A DNA stretch of 27,859 bases, from IMG/VR virus record IMGVR_UViG_3300042879_003490, positions 1-27,859 of that record. One strand, 5' to 3'. Source of the DNA: a virus. A program made the translations under genes and the position numbers. This document shows positions 24,311-27,859 of the stretch, piece by piece; the stretch's first letter is position 1; each line of letters starts with the position of its first letter. The notes under the pieces were generated by a model, which made no database searches, was not told the DNA's origin, and worked only from the letters and a program-made list of their open reading frames with translations.

Positions 24311-25117
24311 TTAATCCTCCATTATATCTTTAAACGCATCAAACACCATATCAACTTTTGGTTTATCATCCTCTGATTTTTCAGACACAATTTTTTCAAA
24401 TTTAGATAACCCCGATGGTTTTCCATTTGTACCAATAGTTCCTCTTGTACCTTTTAACTTTTTACCTTCAATTACCCAACGAGTGTATTCATACTTTGAT
24501 GCCATAAAATCTGCCTGGTGTAGAATATGGGGTAAAAATGTTTTTAATTGGTTTTCAGCCTGAAAAGTTTTATAGTAACTTTCGGTGGATGAATCATACA
24601 ACCCATCTGTCAGTCGGATAGCAAGATATTCTTCTTCAGTACATTTTACGCCAAAATGATTTAGTAGAAAGAATGTACGGTCTTGAATTTCCATCCAATG
24701 TAAATTTGGGTTTGATTTATAAATCTTACCCTGATTCTTTACATGCCATTCCGAATCATTCTTTTTATACCAATCATCTTCAACCGAACCCACCTTACCT
24801 AAATCGTGATGTAGTGCTGCAAAGACAACCGATTCTCTTGTAATATCATCAGTAACCATATCCAACTCTTTCCAAAGTTCAAATACCTTTAGAGCATTGC
24901 GAGTTACCCTCATTATATGGTCAATATATCCGCCGGGAAAAGCATTATGAAAATGCTCAAAGGATGAGGCGGGTGTATAGATAATCCTTTCTTCAAAATG
25001 GTCATACATTTTGTTTAGGGCATCTAATCGTTCACCACTAAATTCTTGACTGATAAATTTTCTGAACTTTTTATAATTTTCCAGTAGTTCTTCTGGAGAG
25101 AAAAAATCAAAATACAT
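24311..25117 (-). CDS. HD-domain metal-dependent phosphohydrolase
   Basis: A 268-residue HD-superfamily protein. The metal-binding set is visible: H67 in GGYIDHIMRV, H104-D105 in ALHHDLGKVG, H154 in LLNHFGV and D203 in HQADFMASKYE. The G-G-Y-I-D-H-x-M-R-V-T-R and H-D-L-G-K-V spacing resembles the YhaM-type HD nucleases, but no OB domain precedes it here. Possible activities are phosphodiester or nucleotide hydrolysis during host takeover; the substrate cannot be read from the sequence. The C-terminal ~50 residues are basic, then acidic. It starts two bases after the clpP stop and precedes the small membrane protein by one base. Confidence 0.82.
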   Translation of the reverse strand: MYFDFFSPEELLENYKKFRKFISQEFSGERLDALNKMYDHFEERIIYTPASSFEHFHNAFPGGYIDHIMRVTRNALKVFELWKELDMVTDDITRESVVFAALHHDLGKVGSVEDDWYKKNDSEWHVKNQGKIYKSNPNLHWMEIQDRTFFLLNHFGVKCTEEEYLAIRLTDGLYDSSTESYYKTFQAENQLKTFLPHILHQADFMASKYEYTRWVIEGKKLKGTRGTIGTNGKPSGLSKFEKIVSEKSEDDKPKVDMVFDAFKDIMED

Positions 25118-25119
25118 AA

Positions 25120-25743
25120 TTAAATAATTTTATCAATAATACCCAATTCAAGTGCTTCTGCAGCGGATAAAAATAAATCACTTTGTTGATTTGACTGCCA
25201 CCACTCTTTTGGTTTATTTGTGAATTCAGCCATCATACTATTACACTCATCTTCCAACCTATCCGCAAATTTGGCGTTTGATTTTACATCGCTTAATTTA
25301 CCTGCTGCAAAGGTTGATAGTTGGTGAACCATAATCTTTGAATGCTTTGATGCTGCTCTAACCCCAGTACCTGCTGCGAGTAGAAGAGCCGCTGCTGACA
25401 TTGCGATGCCCCTACAAATGATATTAAATTTCATATCTTTGTTTCCTCTGATATAATCAATAATACCAAGAGTTTCTACAACATCACCTCCGCCCGAATT
25501 TAATAGGATGTTGATTGTGGTTGTTTCGGTATTTACTTTTTTTAGTAGCCGTACTTTAGCAATAAATTCAGGCAGTAATCCCATCTGAATTTCATCGCAG
25601 ATTACAATTACATTATCGGTTAAATCAATACCGTAATCAAACTCCCTAAAAAAATGTTTGTGCGGGTCAGTATCATCACCACTTTCATTTTTGTAATCAA
25701 ATTTTACATTTGAAGGATTGGTATTATAAAGTTCATCTATCAT
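25120..25743 (-). CDS. clpP: ClpP-type serine protease
   Basis: A 207-residue ClpP-fold protease with the catalytic triad in order: S116 in RGIAMSAAALL, H140 in IMVHQLS and D189 in QQSDLFLSAAEALELGIID. Also present are the oxyanion-loop block NSGGGDVVETLGIIDYI (82-98) and an N-terminal extension of ~40 residues, acidic and without a visible signal. Host ClpP works with an AAA+ unfoldase; phage versions serve as prohead proteases or may redirect host proteolysis. No capsid gene lies nearby in this window, so a role in head maturation is not supported by context. The gene heads a small group with its own sigma70-like promoter (25767-25795). The 5' leader has no clear ribosome binding site. Confidence 0.9.
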   Translation of the reverse strand: MIDELYNTNPSNVKFDYKNESGDDTDPHKHFFREFDYGIDLTDNVIVICDEIQMGLLPEFIAKVRLLKKVNTETTTINILLNSGGGDVVETLGIIDYIRGNKDMKFNIICRGIAMSAAALLLAAGTGVRAASKHSKIMVHQLSTFAAGKLSDVKSNAKFADRLEDECNSMMAEFTNKPKEWWQSNQQSDLFLSAAEALELGIIDKII

Positions 25744-25766
25744 AAATTATCGTTTAAATTTTATAC

Positions 25767-25795
25767 AATATACAACAAAAAATGTATATTACCAA
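25767..25795 (-). promoter_or_regulatory. Sigma70-like promoter of the clpP group
   Basis: Sense strand: TTGGTA at 25795-25790, 17-base spacer, TATATT at 25772-25767. The -10 region TGTTGTATATTGT and the TTTGG at the -35 are the same as in the mom-like promoter at 10746-10774. Two tandem TTGTATA units overlap the -10, and AATATAC/GTATATT arms form a perfect 7-bp inverted repeat across the spacer, which could bind a repressor. The predicted leader is about 17 bases. Confidence 0.6.
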
Positions 25796-25813
25796 ATATA
25801 TTTTTAATTATTT

Positions 25814-26821
25814 TTATCTATATCTATCAGCGCCGGTTTTTGCATAAGTGTGTGTTGGTGTTGGTGTTGGTGTTTTTGATTCTTCACTATATAGATTTAA
25901 TGCTTCTTCAGTAGTTGGTTCAAATACTACATCAGGTCTTTCTTCTTTAGTTTCTACAACCGGTTCTTTAATTTCTTCTTTAGAATTGATAACTATTTCT
26001 TCTTTGATTGGTATTTCTTCAATAGGTTTAATTTCCACTATCTTAACTTCTTTTATAAGTTTATTTAGGGCTATAACCATAGAAATTGCTAATGGGTCAA
26101 ATACCAATACAATTAATAATGTAAACCAATTTACAATTCTATCCATACCCCACCCAGTTAATTTATCCAAGTATCTTAACGGACCTATTTCAGCAGCTAC
26201 ATCATTGTTTGACTCCTTATCTAATATTTGTAAATCCAAAGAAGTCAACGAATCATTCAATGATTCTATTTTTAAACTTAAAATATCTCTTTGCTGAACC
26301 GCCATTTTTAATTCACTACTTAAAACCTTTCGTTGGGAGGCAGCACCCCTTTCAGTCTGAGAGTTATTGGTTGCTAACCCACCTCTTAATGATGATATGG
26401 ATGTTTCCAATAATTTTTTTTCAGCGTTTAAATCCACCAATTGCTCTTTGAATCTATTTCGTTTTACATCAACAACACTAACCTCTTTATTAAGGATAGT
26501 AAACTTATCACTCGTTGTTTGGTATGCCGAAGTCAAAAAACCATATATACCCAAAGATGTAATCATCATTAGAATTACAACCGCTGAAACTAAATACCAT
26601 TTTAACCACCCAATTACTTTCCAATAGTTATGAAGGTATGACGCAAGAATTATTTTTGCAAATTCTAATGCCCCCGCCATTATAATAACTTCAGTTCTTG
26701 CTCCAGCGAAAAGTGAACTAAGACCGAATACGGAATAGTATGCAGCTGAACCAGCAAGTGTAAATGTGGATAATATCATTAAGATTATGAAACCATTTTT
26801 TCTCGTAAAAAAATTTTTCAT
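25814..26821 (-). CDS. Polytopic membrane protein with periplasmic or cytoplasmic coiled coil
   Basis: A 335-residue membrane protein of a type I recall in aquatic myoviruses. Likely membrane segments lie at ~11-33, ~43-63, ~75-99 and ~228-253. A long coiled coil (~105-205) sits between the third and fourth, and a hydrophilic Glu/Lys/Ile/Val-rich tail (~255-335) ends in TPTPTPTHTYAKTGADRYR. The block FAGARTEVIIMAGALEFAKI (38-57) is the most distinctive part. No enzyme motif is present. Possible roles are superinfection exclusion, lysis control or membrane reorganisation, none shown by sequence. It follows the 54-residue ORF by three bases and has a 70-base gap before the clpP promoter region. 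Confidence 0.8.
   Translation of the reverse strand: MKNFFTRKNGFIILMILSTFTLAGSAAYYSVFGLSSLFAGARTEVIIMAGALEFAKIILASYLHNYWKVIGWLKWYLVSAVVILMMITSLGIYGFLTSAYQTTSDKFTILNKEVSVVDVKRNRFKEQLVDLNAEKKLLETSISSLRGGLATNNSQTERGAASQRKVLSSELKMAVQQRDILSLKIESLNDSLTSLDLQILDKESNNDVAAEIGPLRYLDKLTGWGMDRIVNWFTLLIVLVFDPLAISMVIALNKLIKEVKIVEIKPIEEIPIKEEIVINSKEEIKEPVVETKEERPDVVFEPTTEEALNLYSEESKTPTPTPTHTYAKTGADRYR
25854..25871 (-). repeat. Six-base tandem repeat coding for Thr-Pro
   Basis: Three perfect copies of GTTGGT (plus-strand view), encoding the Thr-Pro run near the end of the membrane protein. Slippage here would change the length of the Pro-Thr linker in frame. Confidence 0.6.
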
Positions 26822-26824
26822 ATG

Positions 26825-26989
26825 TTATTCCATTTTTTTAACTTTATTAACTTCCTCAGTTGTATTTATTATCAAATCTTTTGATATCAAGCTTGATTGT
26901 AAACAACAAGTAATAACAAGACAAACTTGAAAATATAAAATAAATATCCAAAAATAGATAATAACCTTAAACAGGTTAATTCTGCCCAT
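26825..26989 (-). CDS. Small single-span membrane protein (54 residues)
   Basis: The apparent gap between the UV-endonuclease and the polytopic membrane gene is an open frame of 54 codons. It begins at an ATG overlapping the last 14 bases of the UV-endonuclease gene and stops three bases before the next ATG. Residues ~8-30 form a hydrophobic span (VIIYFWIFILYFQVCLVI), followed by TCCLQSS and a polar, charged end (TTEEVNKVKKME). The cysteines resemble a lipobox only loosely (Thr at -1). No good ribosome binding site is seen. Exact packing between neighbours supports it; the function is unknown. Confidence 0.5.
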   Translation of the reverse strand: MGRINLFKVIIYFWIFILYFQVCLVITCCLQSSLISKDLIINTTEEVNKVKKME

Positions 26990-27859
26990 ACTGATTTAAG
27001 TAATTAAGAACCGCTAATTCTTTCATTTTAGCTTCTACTTCAATATCCAAATCGTAACCATAAGTTTCAATTTTGTTTGAAATAAAATCTGAATGTGCTT
27101 GAGGGATTTTACCTGGTGCTGATTCTGAATAGTGAACTACGGGTTTGATTCCATCGGGCCAAGTTGTCATTGCTAACTCCAAAGCTTCCTGCTCTGATAA
27201 ACCACCTGTACAAAATTTGTGGTGGTGGTAATCAAATACAATTGGGATACCAGTTCTTTGGTGGATATACATCAGGTCTTTTACTGAATACATACTTGCC
27301 TTATCATCGTTTTCTACCGTCAGCCTGGTTTTAACCGATTCAGGCAACCTTTCAAAGTTCCGACAGAATCTATCCATCGCTGATTCTTTATCCCCATAGA
27401 CACCATTACAATGGATATTAATGACATTGTAGGGGGTTCTACTCAACCCCATCAGGTCAAAGACCTCCCCATGCAACGATAAATCGGTTATGGTGTTGTT
27501 TACCACCTTTTCATTGGGTGAAACGAGTACATTAAAGGGGCCAGGATGAGATGTAATCCTTTGTCCATAGTTGGATACCAATACCCCAGCACCCTTCAGG
27601 AGATTGGATATATGAGCAAAATGAGGCATATCTGATAGTGGGTACTCAGATGACCAGGGGAATAGATTGGAGGTGATTCTAAAGAGTTTTATACCCATAT
27701 TTTCATTCCATTTGATAATCTCTATCAGGTCACGAGTGTTTTGCAACCCAAGCTCCGAAGCCCTGCTAATACCTTCCTTTAAAAAGGTTTTTCTAATCAT
27801 ACCCCTATTGGTGGTAATCTTTTTCTTGCCCAAAGTCATATTGATGCAAGCGTATCCTA
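26976..27859 (-). CDS. uvdE: UV-damage endonuclease UvdE, N-terminus cut by window edge
   Basis: UvdE is a TIM-barrel metallo-endonuclease that nicks 5' of UV photoproducts. The frame continues upstream of the first in-window ATG (27839): codons for G-Y-A-C-I-N precede it, matching the usual N-terminal LGYACIN of the family. The true start is therefore outside the window, and at least 293 residues are visible. Numbered from the ATG at 27839, likely metal ligands are H98 (TSHPGPF), H143 (INIHCNG), E176 (TVENDD), D203 and H206 (FDYHHHKF), H236 (VVHYSE), H249 (AHSDF) and E269. The protein looks intact. A phage copy would repair its DNA in sunlight. It is followed by the 54-residue ORF with a 14-base overlap. 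Confidence 0.93.
   Translation of the reverse strand, partial: GYACINMTLGKKKITTNRGMIRKTFLKEGISRASELGLQNTRDLIEIIKWNENMGIKLFRITSNLFPWSSEYPLSDMPHFAHISNLLKGAGVLVSNYGQRITSHPGPFNVLVSPNEKVVNNTITDLSLHGEVFDLMGLSRTPYNVINIHCNGVYGDKESAMDRFCRNFERLPESVKTRLTVENDDKASMYSVKDLMYIHQRTGIPIVFDYHHHKFCTGGLSEQEALELAMTTWPDGIKPVVHYSESAPGKIPQAHSDFISNKIETYGYDLDIEVEAKMKELAVLNYLNQYGQN

Noticed and set aside
1-27859. tRNA genes, CRISPR arrays, insertion sequences or integrase sites
   Set aside because: Gaps are too short and show no cloverleaf, spaced repeats, transposase or recombinase motifs.

Overview
The window is a stretch of a contractile-tailed (myovirus-type) phage genome of the wide T4-like group, AT-rich, with every gene I can support on the minus strand. 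It probably comes from an uncultured aquatic phage. The grounds are T4-type baseplate genes in T4-like order (gp5-like, gp25, gp6 and a giant protein in the gp7 position), a gp55-like late sigma factor, gp46/gp47-type recombination functions, a gp61-like primase, and tail fibres built from LamG, GIGTTxP and Ser/Thr/Gly-rich modules familiar from marine and freshwater metagenomic phages. A UV-damage endonuclease fits a sunlit habitat. The host cannot be named; clear AGGAG-type ribosome binding sites before several genes suggest one that uses Shine-Dalgarno initiation.

Layout in the direction of transcription (right to left). (1) 27859-23298: accessory and regulatory block with UvdE (cut by the window edge), a newly noticed 54-residue membrane ORF, a membrane/coiled-coil protein, ClpP-type protease, HD phosphohydrolase, a small membrane-anchored protein and a gp55-like sigma. 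(2) 23311-11189: virion block with a small helical protein, gp5-like spike, a helical protein, gp25, gp6, a DNRLRE-type structural protein, a 72-residue protein, a 1320-residue baseplate/LamG protein, a 200-residue tail protein and two tandem paralogues. (3) 11186-6065: DNA-metabolism cassette with a T7-type endonuclease I, a Mom-like DNA-modification enzyme, a primase whose zinc ribbon has lost most cysteines, and a single 1046-residue protein joining Mre11-type nuclease to Rad50-type ATPase. (4) 6049-1: tail-fibre block, ending in a LamG-type adhesin cut by the left edge.

Genes are tightly packed, often with TAATG or ATGA overlaps, and no gap exceeds 160 bases. Block 3 separates baseplate from fibre genes and appears to have its own regulation. 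A sigma70-like promoter with a conserved -35, an exact 17-bp spacer and an identical -10 lies before the Mom-like gene and again before clpP. T4-type late elements (TATAAATA) lie before fibre genes. The sense-strand octamer TATTTATA occurs five times, four of them 15-31 bases before a start codon.

The most noteworthy items are the Mre11-Rad50 single-chain fusion, the possibly leaderless mom-like gene with its shared promoter, the TATTTATA motif, the cysteine-poor primase, and the sigma factor with an added C-terminal helix-turn-helix-like segment. All family calls come from reading motifs by eye; no database search was run.
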